64,000 nucleotides of DNA from Shewanella sp. 10N.286.48.A6 (GCF_002873135.1 NZ_MCVI01000010.1:1-64000), one strand, 5' to 3'. Numbered from the stretch's first letter, positions 32,465 to 41,452 are shown. Program-made: numbers and translations. Notes: generated by a model not told the origin, from the sequence alone.

Positions 32465-33286
32465 ATGAACTGTATTGCAATTATCGGCTGTGGTTGGTTT
32501 GGCCTGCCATTAGCGACAAGATTAGTTAAACAAGGTTATCAGGTTAGCGGCACTAAGCGAACCCAAGCCGGTTGTGAGCAGTTATCCTCACTGGGTATTG
32601 ATGCTTATAAGCTAGATTTAAGTGAGCAAAATATTGAAGCAACACAGCTTGAAGGCTTACTTGAAGCCGATGCGTTAATCATTAATATTCCGCCGGGCCT
32701 GCGCCGAGGTGAAAGTCATTATCTTGAGCATATTCAAACCTTGGTCAACTTGATTGCACCGCGCCAATATCAGCGGGTGATTTTTATCAGTACCACAGGG
32801 GTTTATCCTGCTAAAAATCGCATAATGACCGAAGCGGATGCTGCGGCATATGATGATAAAAGTGCAATATTATTGGCTGCGGAGTCGTTAATTGCTGCAA
32901 TGGATAATGCTTGTATCGTGCGCTTTGCAGGCTTAATTGGCCCTAAGCGCCATCCGGGTAAGTTTTTTGCTGGTAAAACCGATGTTAGCGGCGCAAATGT
33001 CGCGGTTAATTTGGTTCATCTTGATGATTGCATTCAGGCAATAGAGGCCATATTGGCGGCGACGAGCTCAGGAAAAAATGTGTCGAGCTATTACAATTTA
33101 ACTGCGCCGAGTCATCCTACTCGCGTTGAGTTTTACCAAGCAGCGACTGCTGACTTGGGCTTAGCAGCGCCGCAATTTAATCAAACCCAATTAGCCAGTA
33201 AAGTAATAAATGGTAATTTGATTTGCCAACAGCTTAATTTCAACTATATTCATCCCGATCCGCTAAAAATGCTAGCAGCTTGTTAA
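32465..33286 (+). CDS. yeeZ: NAD(P)-binding epimerase-like protein YeeZ
   Basis: A Rossmann-fold protein of 273 residues similar to E. coli YeeZ throughout: the N-terminal dinucleotide loop IIGCGWFGLPLA, IFISTTGVYPAK in the middle, the strongly matching RFAGLIGPKRHPGKFFAGKT block near residue 160, NLVHLDDCI and the C-terminal NLICQQLNFNY. The classic SDR catalytic Tyr-x-x-x-Lys is not evident, so the enzymatic role is unknown, as for YeeZ. It lies 30 bases after the HD-GYP gene on the same strand. Confidence 0.87.
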   Translation: MNCIAIIGCGWFGLPLATRLVKQGYQVSGTKRTQAGCEQLSSLGIDAYKLDLSEQNIEATQLEGLLEADALIINIPPGLRRGESHYLEHIQTLVNLIAPRQYQRVIFISTTGVYPAKNRIMTEADAAAYDDKSAILLAAESLIAAMDNACIVRFAGLIGPKRHPGKFFAGKTDVSGANVAVNLVHLDDCIQAIEAILAATSSGKNVSSYYNLTAPSHPTRVEFYQAATADLGLAAPQFNQTQLASKVINGNLICQQLNFNYIHPDPLKMLAAC

Positions 33287-33374
33287 TTGATAACTCGTTA
33301 GCGGCGAGATGGTTGGTATTAAGCAGTGATCAGGTATAATGCAACCCATATTTATGATTAAAGGCCAAAATTGA

Positions 33375-33608
33375 ATGAGCAGCCAAGTTGCACAATTCGC
33401 ACTTTTGAGTGGCGATGAGTTTGTTGAGTTATATAAAGTATTAAAAGTACAAGGTTTAGTCGATGGTGGCGGTGCAGCTAAGCATGTCATCTCTGAAGGC
33501 TTAGTCACAGTAAACAACGAAGTTGACACACGTAAGCGTAAAAAGTGTGTCGTTGGTGATGTCATTGAATTTAATGGCGATAAAATTCAAATTGTTGCCA
33601 CAGCATAA
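33375..33608 (+). CDS. ybcJ: S4-domain RNA-binding protein YbcJ
   Basis: A 77-residue protein that is essentially one S4 RNA-binding domain. Conserved positions are LYKVLKVQGLVDGGGAAK, ISEGLVTVNNEVDTRKRKK and VVGDVIEFNG, matching the E. coli YbcJ family. It probably binds structured RNA; the target is unknown. The RraB-like gene follows 10 bases later, so the two are surely co-transcribed. Confidence 0.92.
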   Translation: MSSQVAQFALLSGDEFVELYKVLKVQGLVDGGGAAKHVISEGLVTVNNEVDTRKRKKCVVGDVIEFNGDKIQIVATA

Positions 33609-33618
33609 GGATACAAGC

Positions 33619-34011
33619 ATGCAATTCCCTGATGATGACAATGGTAAAATGTTAGCCGCAATGGCTGAGTCTGGTATTGACTTAACTGTAGCACTTGATG
33701 TTGATTTCTTTTTGATTTTTGATGATCAACGCGATGCAGAATCAGCATTAGAAGCACTCGCAGCAATGGGCTCAAATGGTGAGTTAGAGCTTAACTTTAG
33801 CGAAGAAATCGAAAAGTGGGAGCTGATTGTTTGTTTAAACATGGTGCCAACTTATGATGACTTGGTGGCTAAAGAACTTGAGTTAAACACCTTTGCCCAA
33901 GAGTTTGACGGCATGACAGATGGATGGGGCGTAATGCAACATCAAGAAGGTGATGACGAGTTTGCTGATGATGAGCATCAATGTGACGACAACTGCTCAC
34001 ACACCCACTAG
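33619..34011 (+). CDS. RraB-like ribonuclease E inhibitor family protein
   Basis: 130 residues from ATG 33619, which has AAGGA seven bases upstream; a longer frame begins inside ybcJ and is rejected. It shares the RraB layout: a short N-terminal acidic segment, two alpha-beta units, and the diagnostic FAQEFDGMTDGWGVM stretch, then a very acidic tail ending in a His-rich DDNCSHTH. RraB of E. coli binds RNase E and moderates mRNA decay. The tail with Cys and His could bind metal, which is not typical. Pairing with an S4 RNA-binding protein fits an RNA-metabolism role. Confidence 0.78.
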   Translation: MQFPDDDNGKMLAAMAESGIDLTVALDVDFFLIFDDQRDAESALEALAAMGSNGELELNFSEEIEKWELIVCLNMVPTYDDLVAKELELNTFAQEFDGMTDGWGVMQHQEGDDEFADDEHQCDDNCSHTH

Positions 34012-34035
34012 TTAGCCTGTTAAAATATTGAAAAC

Positions 34036-34062
34036 AAAAACCACCAATTAGGTGGTTTTTTT
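34036..34062 (+). terminator. Terminator after the ybcJ-rraB-like unit
   Basis: AAAAACCACC and GGTGGTTTTT with a 5-base loop, followed by more T residues. Confidence 0.92.
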
Positions 34063-34142
34063 GTGTCTTTATATTATAGGATGGAGCCATATGCAGTTAA
34101 GGGAAGTTAATATCCCGCAGTATTTATGGAGTCGCATTTTAA

Positions 34143-36128
34143 ATGGCAAGACACATTAGCTTTGGTACCCCAGTCAATGATGCCGAACGTTGGGCATTTT
34201 CTCTTTTATCTGACGAACTTCCTGAAGATTATCTCCTTTTAACCAATGTAGAAATTCCTACTCATACTGGCCAAGCAATGGAGGTTGACGCCTTAGTTGT
34301 CGGTGAGTTTGGTGTGTATGTGGTTGACGTAAAAGGCTACATTGGTCGCTTAAACGCTGGTTTACATGCTTGGTCACTGGATGGTCGTCATGTGGACAAT
34401 AGTTTATCAAAAGCCAATTATGTCGCCCGAGTATTAGCGGGTAAATTAAAGAACAAAATTCCTGTGGGCGTTTATGCTCCTTGGTGTCAGGGCATGGTGT
34501 TTGTTACAGGGCGTAAAGGCGAAGAAATTCTGGTTGAAAAAGATACCGGTAAACTGAGTATTTATACCCCTGCAAAAATCATCGCCGCGTTAACCAAAGA
34601 GTGGGGCTTAACGGCGCCGCATATTCATCCTGTGACCGACACTCAAAAAGAAATGGTATTAGACACCATAGGCCAGGTGGCACTGGTTGAGCAACGTAAC
34701 AACAAAATTCAAGATTTCATTAAGCTCAAATGTTTATTCCTGCAGCAAGGCTTGGAAGTTTGGCAATCAGAATATAATCCGGGTGGCTGGACCGCGCCAT
34801 GGCTGTTGAAAATACTGGTGACCAGTGAGTTTGACGACAGTATTGATGCCAATTATCACGAGCAAAAATTGCGTGATGAATTTAAACGGATTCAGTCACT
34901 TTCAGGTTGTAGCTGCGTGCCTTTTTGCGCGCCACTTATTCAAGATGGTGAACAGGTGGTCTTGCCCATCAGAATGCCCCGTGGTGTGCCACTGAATATT
35001 TTTGATATTGGACAGCAAACCACTTATCAGCTGTTAGAAATTCTGCGCCGCAGTGTCACCGGCTTACAGCAAATCCATCGCCGCGGTTACACCATAGGTG
35101 GCTGGGAAGATAATTGTATATTTATCTCAGATGACGCTGACGTTGAATTTATTGATATTAAAGATTCACTTAATACCAGTGAAGATATACAAGCTTATGC
35201 CACGGCCTTTTTAGAATTAGCTGAAAAAACCGTACAACCACGTATTTACCAATGGTATCGCGCTGCAGCCAAAGGCAGCACCATTGACCTTGACGCGATT
35301 CGTTGTGATTTATCTGCAGTTATCGATTTAGGAGTGTGTGACACTTTACCGCACAAAATCGTTATCGAGCAGGGCGCGGTGGTTGATCATCATTACCGCC
35401 TCGATCACTTTATTTCAGCAACGCCTCGCAGCCAGCTATGGCGGGCATTGCATTTACAAGGGAACTTCCCATGCTGCGTCAGTGTTTATCAAGATGTGGA
35501 TAACCAATGGCACACCCTGAGTAACATGTATCGCAGCCTGGCTAAAATTTATCATCCACATGTTGAGCGTGTGCTGGCATTTGGGCAATTGCCACAGTCG
35601 GATGATTTATTCATTGCTAGAGATTGGGTACAAGGGGTCGCGCTAGATGAAGTGGCCACAATACAAGTGGGTCAACCCAGGTTGTGGTTTATTCAACTAT
35701 TAACAGCACTACAATACTTGCACAGTTTAGATATTCACCATGGGGCCATTTGTCCTAAAAATATCATTTGCCGAGACGGTAAGGCTACCTTAGTAAACTT
35801 TGGTATAGGTTCTGATATAGCTGCCAGCCATTACGCTGCGCAATATGCCGATCCGACTATGTGGTCTGTAGAAGGCGATGCTGAAAAAGATTTATATGGC
35901 TTGGTCGCAAGTGTTGTCGATGCGATTTCTCCAGAGTCGATTAAACAAGGCAGTGGCGCAGATGCCATGATTAACGCCTTAATGAGCTTTGATAAGCAGT
36001 GGCTTGGCGAAGGCTTTTTTGAGGCTTGCTTAAGTATTTTGAAATTTGAATTTCGTATCGTTCCTAACCGCAGTTATGCCGAGCAGTTAGGGCTCGATGA
36101 AGTTGAGTATCAAAACTCTGGCTTGTAG
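34143..36128 (+). CDS. NERD-domain protein fused to two kinase-like (pseudokinase) domains
   Basis: A 661-residue cytoplasmic protein. Residues 10-130 form a NERD nuclease-related domain with the putative catalytic set VDAL (Asp49) and VVDVKGY (Asp62, Lys64). Two eukaryotic-kinase-like regions follow, at about 190-395 and 410-645. In the first, the HRD-type Asp position reads Gly (YTIGGWEDNC) and the metal loop reads DIK. In the second, the loop reads HHGAICPKN (Asp to Ala) and NFG replaces DFG, and no clear VAIK lysine is seen. Both look like pseudokinases. NERD-kinase fusions are known, for example PglW of the Pgl/BREX type 2 defence system, but no other Pgl gene lies here. A GNAT gene follows. 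Function unknown. Confidence 0.82.
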   Translation: MARHISFGTPVNDAERWAFSLLSDELPEDYLLLTNVEIPTHTGQAMEVDALVVGEFGVYVVDVKGYIGRLNAGLHAWSLDGRHVDNSLSKANYVARVLAGKLKNKIPVGVYAPWCQGMVFVTGRKGEEILVEKDTGKLSIYTPAKIIAALTKEWGLTAPHIHPVTDTQKEMVLDTIGQVALVEQRNNKIQDFIKLKCLFLQQGLEVWQSEYNPGGWTAPWLLKILVTSEFDDSIDANYHEQKLRDEFKRIQSLSGCSCVPFCAPLIQDGEQVVLPIRMPRGVPLNIFDIGQQTTYQLLEILRRSVTGLQQIHRRGYTIGGWEDNCIFISDDADVEFIDIKDSLNTSEDIQAYATAFLELAEKTVQPRIYQWYRAAAKGSTIDLDAIRCDLSAVIDLGVCDTLPHKIVIEQGAVVDHHYRLDHFISATPRSQLWRALHLQGNFPCCVSVYQDVDNQWHTLSNMYRSLAKIYHPHVERVLAFGQLPQSDDLFIARDWVQGVALDEVATIQVGQPRLWFIQLLTALQYLHSLDIHHGAICPKNIICRDGKATLVNFGIGSDIAASHYAAQYADPTMWSVEGDAEKDLYGLVASVVDAISPESIKQGSGADAMINALMSFDKQWLGEGFFEACLSILKFEFRIVPNRSYAEQLGLDEVEYQNSGL

Positions 36129-36235
36129 TTATCTTGATTTATAGCCCTTCAGGCTTATGTGAAGGATGTTTGCCCCAAAAGCCGGTACAAGCCGTATTGG
36201 CTTATATGATTCGAGGATAATGTAAGAGGGATCCC

Positions 36236-36679
36236 ATGATTATTAAACGCATTACTGCTGAACGACTTGATGATGTTTTGCCTCTGTTTAGCCAATATAT
36301 GCATTTTTACGGGGTTGAGCAAGCCGTGACTGAGTATGCTACCTATTTGCTGGAACGGTTAAATAATCAAGAAGCGTTTATTTTTGGGGCTTACACTGAA
36401 GCGGATAAAGCGATTGGTTTCGTGCTTAATTATCAAAGTTTTTCATCCACAGAGCTAGGTAAAGTATTAGTGTTAAATGATCTATTTGTTGAGCCAGACT
36501 ATCGAAATCAAGGCGCCGCTAATTTACTTATCCGATGCTCTATTGAATTGGCTCGCGGTATTCAAGCCGTTAGGGTTGATTTATGCACTGCTAAGGTGAA
36601 TTTTCCGGCCCAATCAGTTTATGAAAAAATGGGCTTTGTAAAAGATAGCCGCTTCTTTTCTTATAGCTTATCGATATAA
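36236..36679 (+). CDS. GNAT family N-acetyltransferase
   Basis: A 147-residue single-domain acetyltransferase of the GNAT fold. The acetyl-CoA loop is RNQGAANLL near residue 89, after a conserved LVLNDLFVEPDYR strand, and the C-terminal motif B is SVYEKMGFVKDSRFF. AGAGG stands seven bases before the ATG. Acceptor unknown. It lies 107 bases after the NERD-pseudokinase gene on the same strand; it may be co-transcribed but need not be functionally linked. Downstream the sequence becomes AT-rich and full of gene remnants. Confidence 0.88.
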   Translation: MIIKRITAERLDDVLPLFSQYMHFYGVEQAVTEYATYLLERLNNQEAFIFGAYTEADKAIGFVLNYQSFSSTELGKVLVLNDLFVEPDYRNQGAANLLIRCSIELARGIQAVRVDLCTAKVNFPAQSVYEKMGFVKDSRFFSYSLSI

Positions 36680-36765
36680 GATTATCCTCCACTAGGTTAG
36701 TATCCCCTTTAAGAGTAATAACTAAATCAAAGGTGCTACATGCAAACGGACGAAATTTATTTTAC

Positions 36766-36912
36766 TTACTTATACTGTGCGCAGGGATAAGCCCTAGATT
36801 TGCATACGCCAGCACTCGCATCATGGTCGTTAATTATTTTCTCTACTGCATCAAATATTTTATGGGTACCAATATCTACATTATCTGAATATTTGATTTC
36901 GACATGAGGCAT
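36766..36912 (-). pseudogene. Truncated 5-carboxymethyl-2-hydroxymuconate isomerase-like fragment
   Basis: A 48-codon frame whose product begins MPHVEIKYSDNVDIG and contains AGVCKSRAYPC. This resembles the first part of tautomerase-fold isomerases of the CHMI family, which start MPH and use Pro as the catalytic base. Family members are about 115-125 residues, so the C-terminal half is missing. No continuation was found in the next frames after the stop. A GGAG lies nine bases before the ATG. Most likely a truncated remnant; a functional short protein is possible but unlikely. Confidence 0.6.
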
Positions 36913-36935
36913 GCAATTAAGCTCCGGAAAATGTG

Positions 36936-36956
36936 AACGCCTCAATATGAGGCGTT
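36936..36956. repeat. 9-bp hairpin near the isomerase remnant
   Basis: AACGCCTCA, loop ATA, TGAGGCGTT. No U tract on either side, so it is probably not a full terminator. It lies just before the start of the minus-strand remnant. Confidence 0.5.
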
Positions 36957-37044
36957 GTCTATGGAGTACATGTTACATGAGTTTATTGGCTTTATATCTT
37001 TGTGTTTAGTTACGTGCTCACTGATCTGTTCATTTCTAAGAACT

Positions 37045-37299
37045 TTAAAACTTATAGCCAAAATTTAATGTAGTAGAGGTTGATGTTTCAATGTCACCTT
37101 TATCTGCAAATAAGCCATCTTCACTTTGTAATTCCTCTCTACCTACAACAATTCCGTAAGCATGCTTTGAGTTTTCACTAAAAGTGGTTTGCAAGCCAGC
37201 AGCAAAGCTGACTAAGCCAATAGTAGGTTCAAACTCTCCTGCTGAACTTAATCCTGGAGCACTAAATAACGTAACAAACGATAGAGCAAGTAAAGATGT
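37045..37299 (-). pseudogene. Decayed outer-membrane protein gene remnant
   Basis: On the minus strand an open stretch reads TSLLALSFVTLFSAPG, like a signal peptide core, then about 65 residues rich in alternating strands, ending TTLNFGYKF and a stop. The last-residue Phe and alternating pattern are typical of outer-membrane barrels. The start is lost: an in-frame stop precedes the signal-like part, and no Met is in frame. A one-base deletion in an A run could explain the break. The protein is also far too short for a barrel, so internal sequence is probably deleted. Confidence 0.5.
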
Positions 37300-37940
37300 T
37301 TAATGAAAATCTTTTCTCGGGTTGAACAAGAGGTAGTTGTTAGAGGCAACAAGGTCTTTTGAAGAATATTATTAATAAAATAAGTTACAACGGAAATAAC
37401 TTAACAGAAAGTTATCTTAACGAACATAGTGAGCTTTAATTGGTAAAATATTCAGTTGTTTGCGATTATTAAGTTACTTGGTCAGATGTGATGATAAGCA
37501 TTTCCTTATCAAATAATATTGATTAACCATGTCATCAACAGAATATTAAGAATGATATTATAAGCTTCGTTTTCAACTCATTAATTGGTCAATTTGTGAT
37601 GCAAACTGTTTCAAAGTAATCACTGTTTTAACTTGTGTTTTATATCCTACTGGTAATGGCTGATATAATGTATTTTTATGCTTTTTATTTATTTTACACT
37701 AACGTTAACAGTGGTTTGTGAGGGGGTTGTTTATCTAGAATATACTATTTTTGTTTTGGTTTACTTTGAATTTAATGCGTTATTTGGCTTTTTATATCGT
37801 ATTTGAGCTGTAGTCACTACTTATGGTCATTTAGCAAGTAATTAACACCCTTCTTGAGTATAATTAACTTCTATAACGAGGTTGAATAAACTCGTTTTCT
37901 TTTGATTCTATTACGTTATTTCGTGATAAAAGGAAAATTT
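37300..37940. other. AT-rich intergenic region before the subtilase
   Basis: About 640 bases of low-complexity AT-rich DNA. No protein gene, RNA gene or clear operator is seen. A weak dyad (TGATAAG and CTTATCA near 37490-37512) is present. It contains the promoter of the subtilase gene, not identified. Confidence 0.45.
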
Positions 37941-39707
37941 ATGGAAAAGCTTTTTACTATATCTCTTATTACCACGGCATTACTTGCAACATCAGCGCAA
38001 GCAGACACCATTCGAGTTGTATTATCTGATTCAGATATTGGACAATCTCGACAAATGGCAGCAACCATGGCGCAATCTAAAAGCCTTAAAACATGCCTAA
38101 CTGCCCAAGAATCAGGTGAAGTTATTTGTTTCACAAAACCTCACTCAAAGGCGGCTCAATTCAGCACAAGCCAAATCGCTTCAACGGCTACTGCGAATGC
38201 AAGCAATCATTACCTTGTTGAAATTAATTCTGAAATAACCACCGCAGAAGATTTACTAAGCTCACTTCAACACACCAACCAATTTAAAACCGTTGAATTA
38301 GACTCGCTTGCGACCTCGCAGAGTGACACCGATGTATTGCCACCTAATGACAGCTTTCACGATCTACAAAGCTACTTACATGGCAACACTGTTGATAATA
38401 TTCAAGGTCTAGGGTTTGAACTCGCAAATCATCTTGTTTCAGATATTGAAGACAAAGTATCTGTGATGATTATCGACACCAGCTTCGCCAACAGCAACGA
38501 TATGGTTTATAGCGGAGGATATAGCTTTACCGATAATGATTTTGCTGAGATCGGAAAAGATTTCATCATCCCTGACAATGTAGCCAGCGATTTTCATGGT
38601 ACGGGAGTAGCATCAATTGTAGGTGCGCTACGCAACAATGAAACTGGTATTGCAGGGGCAGTTGACAACGTAAGCCTTTTCGCTGCAAGAGTTGGAACAG
38701 GCGGTCAAGCTTGGGAGTACACAATAGCGCAAGCCATTTTATATGCAGCTCAAGAGCTAGATACTACAAACTATCCTGACTTAGAGCCACTAGACAAGCC
38801 GATGGATGTAGTGAATATCAGCATGGGTTCAATTGATGATGCATGTAGCTTTTATATGACTGACGCCATTAGGCTTGCACAAGCTAAAGGGGTGCTAATC
38901 GTGGCAAGTGCAGGTAACGAAAATACAAATGGCAAACTCTACCCTGCTTCGTGTAGTGGTATTGTGAATGCAGGTGCATTATCAAGTACAAATGAAAAAT
39001 CAAACTACAGCAACTATGGCGATACTCTGTCCATAAGCGCCCAAGGCGATAATATTTATGTACTTTCAAGAGGTGACGCAACCAATGCTGTCACAATGTC
39101 TGGCACAAGCGCAAGTTCTCCCCTTGTTGCGGCAGCAGCTGCTATTGCGAAACGTGCTGACAACAATATCCAATCATCAGTGTTGTCATTTTTAATTGAA
39201 TCTACATCACGAACTCACATGACAGCTTCATGTATATCATTCGGTTGCGGTGCAGGTCAGCTTGATGCGTCAGCGCTTACACAAGCAGTAATTGACCTAA
39301 AAAACGGCAACAAGCCTCAAATTAATCATGCTTTATCTGATGAATCAGCAAGTGAACAAGAGTGGTACGTAAAGCATTTTGGTGACAAAGTTCCACTATG
39401 TACGACCAACCAAGTTAACTTTTTAAACGGAAACAGCGCCAAATTAAACACGTTTAAATTGAGCAGAATTAGCAAAGGCACTTCATTCACAGATCACCTT
39501 GATAATGAAACAGCCGAAACCCCTGTAGAAGTGCTACAAACACAGGACGGTATTTTGTACTTTGATGAAGCTACCCAAATTGACAACGAATCATTTGATT
39601 ACGCTTATCAATTCTGTAAAGAAATCGGCGGCAATCAGATTTGTGATGAAGATTTTGTTCAAATACACGAGTTTTCATTTGAATCACCAGAGGCTTGCTC
39701 TATTTAA
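37941..39707 (+). CDS. Secreted subtilisin-like serine protease (S8 family)
   Basis: 588 residues from ATG 37941, with AAGGA seven bases upstream; an ATG 13 codons earlier adds an unlikely N-terminus. A signal peptide ends at TSAQA near residue 21. A possible inhibitor-like prodomain spans about 22-135. The protease domain carries Asp179 (IIDTS), His219 (DFHGTGVAS), the oxyanion Asn326 (SAGNEN) and Ser390 (SGTSASSP), so it looks active. A C-terminal region of about 150 residues holds several Cys and matches no domain I know. It is followed 70 bases later by a lipoprotein gene broken by one base. The surrounding DNA is a decayed accessory segment, suggesting acquisition. Confidence 0.88.
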   Translation: MEKLFTISLITTALLATSAQADTIRVVLSDSDIGQSRQMAATMAQSKSLKTCLTAQESGEVICFTKPHSKAAQFSTSQIASTATANASNHYLVEINSEITTAEDLLSSLQHTNQFKTVELDSLATSQSDTDVLPPNDSFHDLQSYLHGNTVDNIQGLGFELANHLVSDIEDKVSVMIIDTSFANSNDMVYSGGYSFTDNDFAEIGKDFIIPDNVASDFHGTGVASIVGALRNNETGIAGAVDNVSLFAARVGTGGQAWEYTIAQAILYAAQELDTTNYPDLEPLDKPMDVVNISMGSIDDACSFYMTDAIRLAQAKGVLIVASAGNENTNGKLYPASCSGIVNAGALSSTNEKSNYSNYGDTLSISAQGDNIYVLSRGDATNAVTMSGTSASSPLVAAAAAIAKRADNNIQSSVLSFLIESTSRTHMTASCISFGCGAGQLDASALTQAVIDLKNGNKPQINHALSDESASEQEWYVKHFGDKVPLCTTNQVNFLNGNSAKLNTFKLSRISKGTSFTDHLDNETAETPVEVLQTQDGILYFDEATQIDNESFDYAYQFCKEIGGNQICDEDFVQIHEFSFESPEACSI

Positions 39708-39777
39708 GTTCAAACTCGATCATCCTAACTATTCGTTATATGAGCTCAAATAAAAAATAATACATCAAGGAATTCGT

Positions 39778-40642
39778 ATGAAAATTCTTAAAACAAGTGC
39801 TGTCATTTTATCGTTAACGCTTATTACTGCATGTGGCGGTGGTGATAGTGAACCTTCAACCCCTAAGCCTGTACTCTCTATGTCCACTCAAAATAGCAGC
39901 AACACAGTATTAGAAGACGCAACAACTGATGTTGTCATTGACTACAGCAACCCAACAGGGTAGCGTTACATTGACGGTAACTGGACTTGAAGCCGTTGAA
40001 GGTTTTGCACAAGTAGATTACTCGATTAAAAACAACATTGTTTCATTTACGTTTTCAAATTTGACTGAGAACATCAACACAGTCATTACTATCAACGGCA
40101 CTGACTCAGCAAATAACACTGACTCCGTAAATGTTGGCTTTGTTGTTGAAAATACAACTATCAAGCCCAAGATTGCTGCATTTAACCGCCTCAAAGAGTC
40201 TGTCGAAACTGACTTGATGCTACCCCAAGAAATGAAAACTCTAGCAGTTCATGGAAAGTTGGCCAGAATCTCAAACCGCCTTACGCACCTAGATCTAAAA
40301 GAAATGCTTTTAATTGCACAACCACGCATTGACAACAATTCAGCATTAGCGATTATTGAAGCGTTAAGTGTTGAAGCTCCAACAAACGAACAAGAATTAG
40401 ACACTCTACTAGCCAATGTTATTACCCTTTACGGTGAACACGCACACAACGCTAATGCAATGCTTACAAGTATTCAGGAAAACCTTGATGGCATCATTAC
40501 ACCTATAAGTGTCGGCCAATTTTTTCTTACTGCAGATGGCCAATTAAGCCAGTTCTACGGTAACCCTAATATGGGTACAGGGGAACAATTTGAATTTGAT
40601 GAAAATTTTTCTTACTTCAATGAAATTGTTTCTCTACAGTAA
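39778..40642 (+). pseudogene. Lipoprotein gene interrupted by a one-base frameshift
   Basis: AAGGA precedes ATG 39778. The first 61 codons encode a lipoprotein start (LITACGGG, Cys19) and then a stop at 39961. A second frame, shifted by one, carries on from about 39953 to the stop at 40642 with no good start of its own. Dropping one C of the CCC run at 39951-39953 gives a continuous protein of about 287 residues: lipobox, Ig-like beta-rich segment (VTLTVTGLEAVEG), and a helical C-terminal domain. I recognise no family for the full product. It probably formed an operon with the subtilase. Phase variation, true decay or sequencing error cannot be told apart here. Confidence 0.75.
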
Positions 40643-41104
40643 TGAGTTAGTATTTCGGTATTGTGCACGCTATGTGTTGTAAAAAGTAAAGCCACCGATA
40701 GGGTGGCTTTTTAATGGGATAAAGCGTTTTCATGGGTCGAAAATTTTATCGCGTCTAAGTAAACTAAATTCACTATGGATAAAGTATAAGACTTGTTCTG
40801 GTTCACATAAAATGTACAAACTTTGCCCTGCAAAAATGTTATTTACACTTAATCAGATCTATCTCACATTATTGCGTGCTAATAAATATTCACTTAAAGC
40901 GCTTTAGGTGAATAAATTTGCATTTTTGATGCTTAATAACCAGATTTTTTTACTCATGTTATTGTGCGATCGAATTGCAAACTGTTTGTTTTTTGCAGCG
41001 AGCATCACGAAGGTGGTGTTTCTCCATGTAATAAAACAGTGATTTATCTTACTCGTGGGTATGTTTTATATTGTTCTCAATAGAAAATAGGGGAGGGCGC
41101 TTTA
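40643..41104. other. Intergenic region with leader similar to that of the SLC13 gene
   Basis: Contains the terminator at 40688-40712. From about 40850 to 41104 the sequence resembles the region before the intact SLC13 gene (about 42496-42756), including AGATCTATNTCACATTA and the block just before the start codon. A weak CRP-like half-site is shared by both copies (40853-40868 and 42497-42512). Confidence 0.6.
40688..40712 (+). terminator. Terminator after the lipoprotein gene
   Basis: AAAGCCACC and GGTGGCTTT form a 9-bp stem with a 5-base loop and T residues after it. Confidence 0.85.
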
Positions 41105-41430
41105 ATGGAAAAAATCCAAATCATTCGATGGCAGAAAAACAAACAAAAGGCACTTCAGTATATTAATCGGCAACATTGTGTTGTTAGCTCTGCTCTATAA
41201 TTTTTCCCTTTTGAGCAAGGCATAAACACGGGTTTGTCGATATTAATCTTCTCGACTGTTTTATGGTTAACAGAAGCTATTTACATCAGTGTTACCGCAA
41301 TATTATTCCCAATTCTAGCGGTATTCTTTGGGGGGGTGATACCTCTACAGGAATGGGCAATTTTGCTAATCCGATTATCTACTTATTCTTTGGTGGATTG
41401 GCAGTAGCAGTTCTTCAAGGGCGGTTGCTC
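41105..41430 (+). pseudogene. Decayed 5' copy of the SLC13 transporter gene
   Basis: This stretch parallels the first ~100 codons of the intact transporter gene at 42757: start with GGAGGGCGCTTTAATGG, then encoded pieces LLALLYNF, LSILIFSTVLWLTEAI, SVTAILFPILAVFFGG and GNFANPIIYLFFGG, in changing frames. At least two indels are visible (an extra T in CCCTTTTGAG, and one near the GGGGGG run at 41330), and the similarity stops after about the third membrane segment. It is a paralogous, diverged remnant, not a recent tandem copy. The upstream leader is also duplicated. Confidence 0.8.
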
Positions 41431-41452
41431 TTTCGAGATGAATTTTGCCGCA

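Noticed and set aside
33523..33618. N-terminal extension of the RraB-like gene
   Set aside because: It overlaps ybcJ in another frame; the ATG at 33619 has its own ribosome binding site and gives a normal family start.
34143..36679. A complete BREX/Pgl defence operon around the NERD protein
   Set aside because: No pglX, pglY, pglZ, brxL or methyltransferase lies on either side; neighbours are ybcJ, an RraB-like gene and a GNAT gene.
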